Shown here in pieces: positions 25,815-37,118 of a stretch of DNA of 64,000 bases. The stretch is from NCBI GenBank assembly GCA_029448655.1, contig JACCLO010000014.1, positions 1,736,001-1,800,000 on the forward strand, given 5' to 3'. How positions within the stretch are numbered: position 1 is the first letter of the stretch; each line of letters starts with the position of its first letter. Below the pieces are notes generated by a model. The model did no database searches, had not been told where the DNA came from, and was given only the letters and a program-made list of their open reading frames with translations. The stretch is from Wolfiporia cocos. Taxonomy: Eukaryota > Basidiomycota > Agaricomycetes > Polyporales > Phaeolaceae. A program made the translations under genes and the position numbers.

Positions 25815-28663
25815 ATGAGCTCGTATTCGTACTCTAGATCTGCGCTGCGAAGAACACCCGAGCCCACACGACCCGCTAAGATCTCAGAGCTTGCCGCGCG
25901 TGCTCAGGTCGACGTGTGGGATCCGTCGAAGCCACTGAAGCACTGGCTGCGCATAGCCGAGAAGGCCCGCCGTAATGCTGAGGCATGTAAACAAGACCAC
26001 GACTACGAACGGGCTTTCATAGAGTATGCGAGAGCTGCGACGATCGTGCTCGAGAAGCTGCCTACTCACCGCGAGTACAACACACTGCTTAACGCTGAGC
26101 AGCAGCGGAACCTGACACTGGTGAGTGGGTATCTGCTTTCAGCCGTGAACGGCTGTGAGCGCTTGAGTCTGCGTTCTGCGGTGAGGCTAGGGCTGGCCCA
26201 CTCCACCGTTATGTTGGGCTGCTAATTATGCACGAGACATCGCGTATACGGTCTCATAATGCATAGCCATTCGCCGGGACAAACCGATACAGTCGGATTG
26301 TGCGTATCTGATGCCTGATTGCTCTGTGCATATGAAATGCTATGCATTATGGAGTACAGTTGACTTGATGCTCTTATTGCATATTGCTCTTATTGCGTAG
26401 CCGTTCGTCCGGACGGAACTGCATCATGAGGTGACACGCGCTATAAACGACCCCAACTCTGCAATATGCGCATCAAAGCAGGTTGACAACCATATTCTCC
26501 CAGTGTCATGAAGCCGTCATGCATATCTTCTCATGCACCATGACTTTCAGATCGCTGACGATCGTCCCGCCAGAATGGCCAAGAAATCCTGGGAAGCCTC
26601 GGACAGCTCAAGCCGGTGCTCGTAGACCGATACGAACAATGGGAAGCGCAGTACGCTACCCTAGCAGGCTCGAGCCGTCCATCGACATCAAGCTCCACGT
26701 ACACAGACGGCGTGGGTCGTGAGGGGGTGTCACGTCGCCGGCGCGAGGATCAGCAGGAAGAGCGCGCGCGACACGCGCTTGAGGCCGCGCGGCGGGAGCA
26801 TGACTGGCAGCGGGACGAACTCGCGCGGCAGCGGGCGGAAGAGGATGCGCGGCGCGCGCGCGAGGAGGCGATCCTGGCGAAGCAGCGGCTACAGGAGCAG
26901 CGCTGGCGCGAGGAGACAGAAAGGCGGGCGGCAGAGGCGAGAGCGCTCGTAGAGCGGGAGCGGCAGGCGGAGGAGGCGCGGCGTGAGGAGGAGGCGCGGC
27001 GTGAGGAGGAGCGCATGCGGCAGGCGATCGAGGAGAAGCGGCGGAAGGAGCAGGAGGGCATATTGCGCCGGCAGGCAGAGGCGAACGCAGCTGCGTTGTC
27101 CGCGCGGCTGGAGGCGACGCGGCTGTCGCCTGCGCGCGCAGTGGTGAGCGCGTCTCAGCAGGCTGCGGGAAGATACAGCAGCGAGGACGGGTCCGCACGG
27201 TCCGCGCAGCGCGCGTTTCCGGTGGCTGCGCCCCAGCCTTCGCACTCGATGAGCCCGTCGCAGCGAGAGACGCTGTTCGGGTCGATCAACGGCCTGCCAC
27301 CCATGCCCCTCGAGAGTCCGGCTCGGAACGACGATGACTCTTCCACCGAAGTTGACAGCACGGATCGCTGGCATCACCGAGCCCACCTTGAGCAGACACC
27401 TACTAGAGCGAAACCTCATACTTCCGGGTAAGTGGTTCTGCTGCGGATGTTATTTGTTATTGAGACTGAAGACACGTCTAGCATCTCTTATCCACCGCCT
27501 ATAACGACAACTTCGCCGCCACCACCAGAGCTAGGATCCATACGATACCCGACACTCATGTCTCAGCATCAGCTCAAGCAAGGCTACGTACCATCCTTGC
27601 TTTCCATGTTCTCAAAGCCGTCGTCCGAACCACATACGCCTGATACTTCCCTGCTTTTTGACTCGAAACCCTCGACGCCCGTGTACTCCAGTTCCTCGAC
27701 GCTTACGCCGAACGCTGGCTATCCAAGCCGCTTGCCGTTGTCCGACTCACACAAGAGTGCCATCTCGTACCCACACGTAGGCCATCGAGGAGCGTCACCT
27801 TCAGGCGCACGTGGCGCACCGCAACGTCTCTCGCGGGAGCTACAGTCTCCTCCGCCTCCGCGCATAGTACCAAGCACATCGACCGACGCGTCTGTGCGAG
27901 AGTTGAAGACAGTCAGACTACCGCGCGACTGTCTACCGCGCTTTTTGTCTATCGCGCGGATTAACACATCGCAGAACAGAGAGACGTGTGGTTTGTTGCT
28001 GGGGAAGGACAAGGGAAACAAGTATCAGGTCACTACTTTGTTGATACCGAAGCAGCATTCTACGAGTGATACATGTACGATGGATGAGGAAGAACTCGTG
28101 TTGCAGTTTACAGAAGAGCGACACCTGATCACGCTTGGCTGGGTGAGCTATACTTGTCCATCATCAGTCCCGGCGCTGTGTCTAACGCAAATTGGCCCAC
28201 AGATCCATACGCATCCCACGCAATCTTGTGCGTACCTGCCTCGAACGGCCGCTGTATTAGGCTGATATCATTATTCCTGCCTACAGGTTTTATGTCATCG
28301 GTGGATTTACACACTCACTCTGGGTTCCAACGGATGCTGCCAGAATCTTTCGCCGTGGTTTGTGCGCCATCATCGACACCCACGTAAGCTTGGCTCTATA
28401 TACCATCAGCTTCGCTGACATGGGGTTGTCTAGCTTTGGCATCTTCCGGCTTACAGATCCTGGCGGTCTCCAAACCATCTTAGAATGCACCACAAAAGAA
28501 GCCTTTCACCCCCATCCCGAGGTTCCAATATATACGGTGCGGATGCTGTTGTCCGAATTCCTGTGTGACCTGACGAAACCTCGCTATGCAGGACTGTGAC
28601 AATAGCCATGTGCAGCTAAAAGATATGCAATTGGAGATTGTCGACCTGCGCGATTTGCGTTAG
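25815..28663 (+). CDS. AMSH/STAMBP-like JAMM deubiquitinase
   Basis: Zn-dependent, Lys63-linkage-type ubiquitin isopeptidase of the ESCRT/endosome pathway. Seven exons (25815-26120, 26574-27427, 27482-28142, 28203-28227, 28287-28383, 28434-28536, 28592-28663; 2,118 nt) encode 705 residues. The N-terminal USP8-dimerisation (MIT-like) domain covers the first 150 residues ([33 protein letters not shown]). A long Glu/Arg/Ala coiled coil follows (about 26730-27110), then a Ser/Pro-rich linker. The C-terminal MPN+ domain has the JAMM signature [19 protein letters not shown] with both His and the Asp ligand, an upstream Glu in ETCGLLLG, and the AMSH-specific insert and end ([17 protein letters not shown]). 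The HTH of the motif lies in a 25-nt exon. The first intron is 453 nt, unusually long here. Confidence 0.93.
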
Positions 28664-28994
28664 CCTGAACCGTATAATATTCTCTTGCTTATGGTCATCC
28701 ATGCACGATTAACTGTCTCTATATACCTGCATAACTTGGGGGTTCATCTGTAATATTGAGCATCGCATTGTGGATTGGAACTGTAATGTATATCTACGCG
28801 AGCGATTCGCGCACATTCTAGTGACACCAGCGTTAAGAGGAATATCGATGTCTTTCAATTCGAGTCTCGCCAGTCGCCGAGTTCCTGATAAGGTTAATCT
28901 GAGCTGGGGAGATCTGCATCTTAGATTACTTAACCCAGGCTAGACAGATCAATTCGCGGCTAACTGCAACTGCAACTCCTGGTCACATATTGAG
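28664..28994. other. Intergenic spacer
   Basis: 331 bp of 3' flank of the deubiquitinase gene and promoter of the next plus-strand gene. No open frame or structural element was found. Confidence 0.4.
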
Positions 28995-30842
28995 ATGCCC
29001 TTTAGCCAAGCAGAAATCGAGGAAGAGCAGGCGCATTTCGCCAATGTCATCACGACATTTCAGCAGTATGCTGCCTATTCGGTGAGCTAAATCTCGGGAT
29101 CACAGACTCACGGGTGATCGAGTTGTTCCACCAAGATTGACGGAGCCACCGCCAGCTTGCCGCAAATAACCGGCGCAGAAAGGACTTGTTTACGCTGCCT
29201 GTGGCTGATCAAGAAATTCTTGAAAGCCTGAAGTACAAGGAAAAGCTCGCGGAGGCGGATCGCGCCATTCTAGCTAATGCAGAGTTCCTGAACCAGGTTG
29301 TGGCTAATCCAGAGATTTTCGGACATGACCTTGACGAGGACGATGGTCCGGAGGAGGGCCCAAGTGGCGGCAGCGGCGGTCAATCGACGACTGGGAAAGG
29401 TAATTTATCTTTTGATCCTGCGGGTGAAGCAGCCTACATAGTGTCCAACAGGACATCCGCATGACCATCCTCAGACGTATTCACATTCGCATAGTCACTC
29501 TCATGGGTCTCATTCGCATTCCCATGGCTCCCCTTCTGCTATCACATCTATCAGTGACACAAGCAAACGCAAGAAGTACCGACCTACCGACTTTGACATG
29601 GACAAATTGCGCAGCACACTGAAACAGTTCGTCCGGGACTGGAGCGAAGAGGTCTTCATACCGGCGTGTTGCATCTACCTGGTATTCTCATGTTTGTCTC
29701 TGTTCAGGGTAAATCGGAGCGGGAACTCAGCTACGGGCCAATGAGAGATGCTTTGCTCCAGCATTTCGCTGACATCCCATCAGAAGAAAGGTAATATGTG
29801 TTGACATGTAGCGATTTGCAGCAAATGCACCACTTATATTTTTTCAGGGGAAATTTCCGTGTATTGGTCCCAGGCGCGGGCCTTGGAAGACTAGCATGGG
29901 ATGTCGCAAAACTTGGTATGGACATACTCTATCCGGACCGGTTCTAATCAACCAGTGTTGAATAATGCGTTTGCAGGTTTCGCCTGCCAAGGGAATGAGT
30001 TCTCTCACTACATGCTGCTGTCGTCTTATTTCATCTTGAATCGGTTCGTGGATTGTAATCCCTGGTTCACACATCTCATTCATGGGCGCACTGGCTTTCA
30101 AGGACTGATGAAATTGGGAAGCACACGATTTACCCATACGTGCATTCCTTCTCCAACCTCCCGAGCAATACGGCGATGTTGCGTCCTATCATGGTTCCCG
30201 ATGTCTTGCCATCTTCATTGCCACCAGGCAGCAACTTCTCGTTGGTTGCAGGTCCCTGTTACTTCGGAATAGTACCTGGCGCCGGTGCTGATATGTCATG
30301 CAATCAGGCGATTTTGAGGAGATCTACGGAGCCGAGAACAACGAAGACGAGCCGCAGGCAGGAACGTGGGATGCAATCATGACTTGCTTCTTCATCGATA
30401 CCGTGAGTGTATTGTTGTATGCTTCCAGGCCATCTGAACATCTGAGCACTGATCAGGCGAAAAACATCGTGAATTATCTACGCATAATCCATCGCATTCT
30501 GGCACCTGGTGGGGTGTGGATCAATTGTGGTTTGTCCAACATATGGTGCTCTTGGGATCCCGTGTGAATAAGTTGCAGGCCCGCTGCTGTGGCATTTCGA
30601 GAACAACTCGACGAACGACCCCTCAATCGAACTCAATCTAGAGGAAGTCAAGGCGCTCGCACGCAAGATTGGCTTTGAGATTTCAGTAAGTCCTTTCCTT
30701 GCAAGTAATGATGTTGGCTCATGGAGAATCTCACGTTGTACAGAACGAACGAACGATTGACACCACTTACACGAACAACGCGCAGAGCATGCTTGGCTAC
30801 ACTTATCACGCCGCATTCTGGACAGCCACAAAGATTGTTTAA
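28995..30842 (+). CDS. Carnosine N-methyltransferase-family protein (N2227 domain)
   Basis: SAM-dependent methyltransferase of the CARNMT1/N2227 family. Animal members methylate carnosine, and the fungal physiological substrate is not settled. Eleven exons (28995-29081, 29156-29399, 29452-29651, 29708-29790, 29848-29915, 29977-30043, 30103-30251, 30308-30402, 30457-30529, 30579-30685, 30744-30842; 1,272 nt) encode 423 residues. Family landmarks in order: an N-terminal helix (EEEQAHFANVITTF), AANNRRRKDLFTLP, RPTDFDMDKLRSTLKQF, the SAM-binding VLVPGAGLGRLAWDVAKLG, GNEFSHYMLLSSYFILNR, IYPYVHSFSN, the core WDAIMTCFFIDTAKNIVNY, APGGVWINCGPLLWHF, and a final aromatic strand. A His/Ser-rich loop sits between the N-terminal and catalytic parts. 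One acceptor (29451) restores the HPHDHP start of that loop. Confidence 0.92.
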
Positions 30843-31065
30843 AGGTGAGACATCTCGATGAACACGAGTGAAATGTCGGCTAATCTCGAATATAGCATTA
30901 GTAGTGTCATTAGCGATGGGTATAGATACACGAGTACAATACAGATCGTTAGCAAAGCATGAACATCCTCGTGAAAGAAACATGATAGTGATTAGCCCAT
31001 TCATCATGAATCGTTGCCATGATCTCGAGGCAAATTTAAATAGATAGTCGCACATCGCGCGGTCT

Positions 31066-33288
31066 TCACGCCTTCTCCTTCACGGCGTCGTTCCGGCTTA
31101 TCGCCCGTTTCTTGCGGCGCAGGCGTTCGCTGTTGCGGACTCCAAAGCCGTGCTGGAAGACGATCTGTACCTCCTCGAGGCTCAAGCCCGCCGTCTCTGG
31201 GTAGCAGAAGACGCAGAAGAGCCAGCCGAGCAGACAAAGCGCCGCGTAGAACCCGAACGCGCCCGCGGGTGTGATCTTGTCCATCAGCGAGAGGTACGTC
31301 GACCCGATCAGCAGATTTGCGCCCCAGTTCACCGCCGTCGCGAGCGAGGTGCCGATCCCGCGCACTGTGGGAGGAGCTATATCAGTGAGCACAGATAGGG
31401 TACGATGTGCATACCGTCAAGCGAAAATAGCTCGCCCTGCTGCCAGGGAACGTTTCCGAGGCCTGTCGCGTACGACGCGACGTAGAAAATCATCGCCAGC
31501 AGCACTATCGCGGACCACGTCCGTGGGTAATGCGTCCCGTCGACGAGGTTGCCGCCCGTCTGGATTGTCAGGACTGTCACGATGCCACAGAGTCAGGGGG
31601 CGTTCCGTGTGACTGGTATATGCTTACAGTGGAATGCAACACTGGCGAGGACCAATCCGATGATCATTCCAGGAGCGGAAAATACCATAATCTTGCGACG
31701 TCCGATAATGTCGATGTACTTGAGAGCAAATAGCGTAAAGACGAAGTTCGTGCCAGAGATGATCAGGCCGACTGCTGTTGGCTGGTTGAAACCAATCTCC
31801 TTGAAGAGCGTCGCTGCAATTGCGCGTGAGTTTCGTGGCCATCTCTATTCAGCTTACGTGCAAAACATACCGCTATAGTACATGAGCTGCAATATGTAAT
31901 TTAGCAATGACACAGGCTTTCCGTGCAAAAAGCTATCACTTACCGTGTTGAAACCGCATAGTTGCTGGAATGCTTGCAAGCCGCAAGCAATGACTACAAA
32001 GTCGTTAATCGCGTTGCGGTATCAGTCCAATGAAAACGTACTGAGTGCGCGGCGGTTTATCGGGATCATGATGATAGATTGGCAACGCTGTAGCAAATTT
32101 GTCGAATTGGTAATCTCAACACTTTGTCTTACCGCAGCGGTCAGTACTTTGATCTATCGCAAGTCAGGACGTAAATGATGGACATATGCTCGATACTAAC
32201 CTTTAGGTCAACCTGCTCTGATGTAGCGTGCGCGTATATCTTCGATACGACCGCCCGCGCGTCTTCAAACCTGCCTCGCCGGATCAGAATACGCGCTACA
32301 GTGCTGTCGTCAGCGTATGTCGAATGATCCAATGGCAGACGTCAACATACGAGATTCTGGGAGGAAGAAGAGGAAGAAGAACTGAAGTCCCGCGGGTACA
32401 GAGCCAAGGCCAACCATGTATCGCCATCCGCCAGTCATATTCTCAAACGCCGCATCTATACCGTACGCGATGACCTGTCCGCCTGTGATCATGGCTACAT
32501 TGAGCGCGACCATGCGCCCCCGCAGGCGCGTCGGCGAGAGCTCCTGGATGTATAGAGGCGCGATGCACGACGCGAGGCCGACGCCGAACCCGATCGTGAA
32601 TCGGCCGCCGATCTGGTCATACAGAACAGGGGGTCAAGCACGCTGAGAGGAGGGCAGAGCGTGGTGCGGAGCGCACCATGGACCAGACGGTGTGGCAGAC
32701 GGCCTGGCCGACGGCGCCTCCGATGAAAATCAGGTCCGCTATGGCGAGCACGGGGCGCCGCCCGACGTAGTCGGAGAGCATGCCCGCGATGAGGCCGCCG
32801 AGCAGCGCGCCGAGGGTCGTGGCTGAAGTGATGAGTTCCTGCGCCTGTGGCGTGAACGTGGGTCCCCCGATAGATGGGTGATGCACACCTTCTGTCCCGA
32901 CGACAATGATGCTGGTCCGAGGTCTGACCCGATGGTGACCAACGCGCCGGAGATCACGCCGGTGTCATAGCCTGTGCCCGCCTTGAGTCCGCTAGATGAA
33001 GCTCGCGTGCTAAGGAAACTCACCGAAGAGCAGGCCGGAGATACTGGTGCAGCACACGAGCAGCCATACAAACAGCGTCGTGCGCTCTTCACCTTCTGCA
33101 ACCACCGCAAGCTCAGAGATCTCACCAGCAGCATTCGTCTTGGAGACGTCCTCCGACAGCTCGTCGTATCTGTTACGCATGCCGCTCGGCGATTAGAACT
33201 CATGTGCATGCCAGCACGGATTGCATCGCACTCACCCCTTGAGGTCAGACTTGTCGTCTTTCACGATGGACGCAACGTGCGGGTCCAT
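31066..33288 (-). CDS. ITR1: Myo-inositol transporter-type MFS sugar porter
   Basis: Twelve-helix plasma-membrane symporter of the sugar-porter family, closest in motifs to fungal proton/myo-inositol transporters. The start MDPHVASIVKDDKSDLKG at 33288 leads into TM1 (LLVCCTSISGLLFGYDTGVISGAL). Sugar-porter signatures follow: DYVGRRPVL after TM2, IQELSPTRLRGR after TM4, PESPRILIRRGR after TM6, QQLCGFNTLMYY in TM7, DIIGRRKIM, and PETAGLSLEEVQ at the end of TM12. The cytosolic tail is basic. About nine short introns were removed; frames and motifs agree at each, e.g. the acceptor giving S-P-R at the PESPR motif and GT at 32203 giving LKVILTAAVRQSVEIT. It converges on the methyltransferase gene, with 223 bp between the stops. 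Inositol specificity is inferred from family resemblance. Confidence 0.92.
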
Positions 33289-35188
33289 TGCTGGAGGTGG
33301 GGTCTGCGTCCGAGAGTGCACGAAGGATCAGAGGGACCTCAAAAACATCTTGGCGGCCGTAATTATTTATACCCCGCGGAGTGGGGCCGCATCAATCGTT
33401 TTGCGAATTGCGATAGAAAATACTAACATGTATGGTTGACTTCGACACAGATTTGGCGACTATGTACTGCGATTCTACAATCGACGGATGCGCTATCAAC
33501 GAACTCGCAAACTCAATTTCCAATTTCCAATCAATCCCTAGTCGCGAATATCGTAGGGATTGGCATCTTGTGCCTGGCGACGTACGCAGGTAACTACGCG
33601 AATAAGCGAAAGTATCGTGACAATTTCTTGTTGTTTTACGATGAAGAAACGACGCAGAGAGGTAAGGAGCGGAACCATACGTGACTGAACAAGATACTGT
33701 AGCGCCCTGCAAACTCCATGAACTGGACATGTGAGCATGGGATGTTGAGACATACGGAAGATTGCAACGGTCACGAGAGCGGGTGGGGGACAGTGTGACC
33801 ACCTCAGTGAACGGAAGTGGGCCGGAATTTGGGCTTATTTCAAACTGCCCGACTCTCGGAGAGATCGCACGCGAAGTCGTAGGGAGCACGGTCCTCGCAA
33901 GGGATTGAGGTGTCTGTTCGCCGGCACTTTCGGACAACTGTCCAAAATGGCTCGAGCTATGGGATCGATGCTATCCAAGATGTAGTTGCACCTCTCAATC
34001 GCCCGGTCCGCTCGCAGTCGCTCTTCTTCATCTCTAATGCAAAGTAGGCGGCGATACCACTTTCTCAGCAGTATCACCCACGAGGTGGTGATTACGGAAG
34101 AACATGACTAGCCTTGTCGCCCAATGCGCACCTCGGGAAGCAGAATCCACATACGCGTGCTGAACCTGCTGATGCCACTAGCTGCACCCCAAACACTGGG
34201 GCATCAGAGGGGAGGCATCCTCTGGTCTCATTGGCCCATCCTGCTGTAGTCTAAGCCATTGAAAGACGAAGGGTCGCCGAGAGGTATCAGTGGCGTTTTG
34301 TGTGGGGATAGGCCTTCCGAGACGGGAGATGACCAGACTTTGGCTACTAGCGCAATTGAAGCCCAGTATTCTGCGGCGCCTGGTAGCGTGAGGATGGGGG
34401 GATTCACATAATCCCACCTAGTGTAAATATAACGGCCCATTAACGACTGAAAGTACCGCGTACAGCTCAAGTGGTGGAAGGGAAGAGAAAGGGCACAGTT
34501 ACGTAATCATATCTACTGATAATCGTATTCCCCTCCGAATGAATCTCGATTTGATGGGCCAATCAAGCATCGCGATTTGAATTCTAGTGCTGTCTAGCGC
34601 CCGGACCAGTAAGTACTTACGCTTGAAGTTGCAGCCCCAGACTGCGACGGCGTTGATACTGATATCTTTGTTGAGAACGAGCGACTGAATTGCGGAAAGG
34701 AGCTGATGTCGTTGACATAATTTGGCTGCTAGTGCCTGCGCCACCAGAGCTGAGAGCTATGTGGACCCTAGTAAACTCAAATGGAGCTGGAGCTTGTGGT
34801 CAATGGCGCAGTTGAGGTACGTTCCACGTTTCCGGCCACACATCTCGCTGATCGACGCGTCCGTGCTATTTATCTTTAGTGAAAGTGAAAAGTAGCTGCA
34901 GCACTGTCCAGATTTGAGGACTCCTCGATCAGGTTTGTGGCGCAGTTGTGGGCCATGCGTGAACATTAGATGGTTTTCGTTCGTGTGGCAGAGGTAGTGG
35001 ATGATGTGAGCCCCAGTTTCACCGATCAGAGCCGTCGTGGAACACGTTGTTCGCGCGTGTTTCCAGACTTGTTGAGGTTTGTTGAGGCTGCGTCATTGCC
35101 ATCCTCTGTCGTCATAAGAGCCGTGTTTGTGGGCTGAGGCGAGTCTACATCCTTACTTTTGCCGTGCCCATTGCCCTATCGAGAACTC
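33289..35188. other. Intergenic, no recognisable gene
   Basis: 1.9 kb between divergent genes (transporter - and oxygenase-like +). The longest frame is 181 codons on the minus strand (33392-33937). It has no known motif, and short frames overlap it on both strands. Promoters of both genes lie at the two ends. I see no repeat or RNA gene. Confidence 0.4.
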
Positions 35189-36740
35189 ATGCCACCCTCT
35201 TCGCTTAGAGCAGGCTCGTACTCGACCAAGTCAAGCCTTGGTTCAGACATGCTGCCGTTCCCTCGCCCACAGAACATTTCGAACTTTGAGGTAGAGCGGA
35301 TGCCTGGAAACCTGCAGGCGTCGCAGACACCACCTCAGCTGTACATGGAAATGTCGCCGACAGACGTGGATAGCGAGTCGGCGTTCCGAGCGAGTATTGC
35401 CGCGCTGATTTCTGCGAAGGCGAGGCCGTTTGCGGTATCGGGGCGCATACCAATCGATCCCGCCGCACTCACTCTGTTCTTCCGCTCAAAGGTGAGCAAG
35501 CATTTACGTCGCTTCACGATACGAGGCACTAATAGCTGGTGTGTAGAGTCGCATTACACACTCCATCGACTTCCCTATCGACATCGACCATGATCTCCCG
35601 CCGTCCATGGAGGTTCTCATTGAAGCATGCCAACCGCGCGCACTGCCGTATAATGACCCCAAATCCGCCGAGAATCCCTCCCTGTTCTACCCGCAAGATC
35701 TCCCGCTAACCACCAGCCTTGAACTGGCGAACCACCCCATCCTTGATGCAGTGCGAAACACGCTCTTCCCCTCACTGCCGATGGGCCACTACCTCACCGC
35801 CATACGCGACAAGCTCGAACTCGTACTGAACGGCGGCAGCACGGCTATGCACCGGCGCCCCACCGACAAACGCGTCGCGACAGTAATCGTTACGCTCCCT
35901 GTGCGCTTCCGCGGCGGCGCGCTGGTCGTGCGCTGCGCAGACGGGCGCGAGGAGCGGTTTACAGGGCGTGGCGGCAAGGGTGGCGATCTGGAGTGGGTCG
36001 CGTTTACCGGCGACTGTGACTACGCGGTCGACGCGGTGCAGAAGGGGTGTAAGGCGACGATCAGCTACGGTGTGCAGCTGAGGTCGTTCGGGCCTGCCGC
36101 GATCCAGCCGGACCCGCTGATTGCGCCGAGCGACCAGTTCCTAGACATGCTGTCTCCAATATTGAACGCGTCTCGCGGGCGACGCATTGCGTTGTATCTG
36201 ACGGGTGACTATGGCGTTGATCCCGGGGAGGTGCTTGCGGAAACGCTCGTAGCCAATGTAAGTCTACGGATCACTATGTTATTGCCCTACGCTTGACTCT
36301 TGATTATATAGCTCAAGGGAGGCGACTCGGTACTATATCATGCAATCAAGCTCTACAAGCTTGCGCCAGAGCTGCGCTGGACGGCTGGCGGGTATATCTG
36401 GCCGGTCGACCAAACAGTGCAGATCGGCAGCGACTCCTCAGACAGCCCGAACAGCGTGAATGCCTACATACCCACATCTTTCGTAGATGGAGGGCGTTCC
36501 CCTCCGATGCGGGGATTGTTCAGCGCGGCGGGTCCGGGATCCAGCGATCTGGGAGACGAGGACGGCCTGCGCAGGCGCATCAAGAAGAGCGGGGCGACAG
36601 CGATCGCCGATACGGACATCATTATCCTGAGCAACGTGGGTCTCAAGGGAACGATATCGAAAGAACGCGTGCCATTCGTTCATTCGGGCGAGCTGGAAAG
36701 ACTTGTGGTAAACGTTCTACTTGTGGTGTTCGTTCCTTGA
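35189..36740 (+). CDS. 2-oxoglutarate/Fe(II) oxygenase-like protein, active site degenerate
   Basis: Three exons (35189-35491, 35547-36257, 36312-36740) give about 480 residues. The middle part (DKLELVLNGGSTAMHR, then VATVIVTLPVRFRGGALVV, GDLEWVAFTGDCDYAV, GCKATISYGV) follows the prolyl-hydroxylase-like jelly-roll fold found in a large, uncharacterised basidiomycete family. In active relatives the first metal site is HxD, the second His lies in the segment here read DCDYAV, and an Arg follows in GYR. This protein has MHRRPT, Tyr and Lys at those places, so it is probably not an iron oxygenase. The Met at 35189 is the first ATG. The 3' end is uncertain: the frame ends at 36740 but the GTAAAC at about 36708 could be a donor leading to a further exon. 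Confidence 0.65.
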
Positions 36741-37118
36741 TCGAGTTCTGCTGTTGTGCGTCCGAGGCGCCGGACTATACCATTGAATCACGGACTTTGT
36801 TGCATTGTTAGCATGTATTGTCCCCCCCTGCCATACTACTCATGACGTTGTATTCTAACATGATCATAGCATACCTTTATTTTGCCGAGCGTAGCGTAGT
36901 GGTCGAAATGCGTGTCAGCCAATGAGAATTATCGAGAAACAAACCGAAATATTATCCAGCGCCGAGCGCCCGCTCGGCCAAAGCCGGGGTCGCCTGGTCA
37001 TCATCATTTCGAGTTTGCGCATCGTGTTCGACGACGAGTGCGCTCCTTTGTGCTGCTGACCCCCGCTTGTCGCCGACGAGCACCGTCTCGAGGAGGTCTC
37101 TGCGTGCTAGCTAGAGAG
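36741..37118. other. Intergenic spacer before the complex I gene
   Basis: 378 bp holding the 3' flank (or a last exon) of the oxygenase-like gene and the promoter of the complex I subunit. No other feature is supported. Confidence 0.35.

Noticed and set aside
33392..33937. 181-codon minus-strand frame
   Set aside because: No motif, Ser-rich without domain pattern, lies in an intergenic gap with overlapping frames on the other strand.
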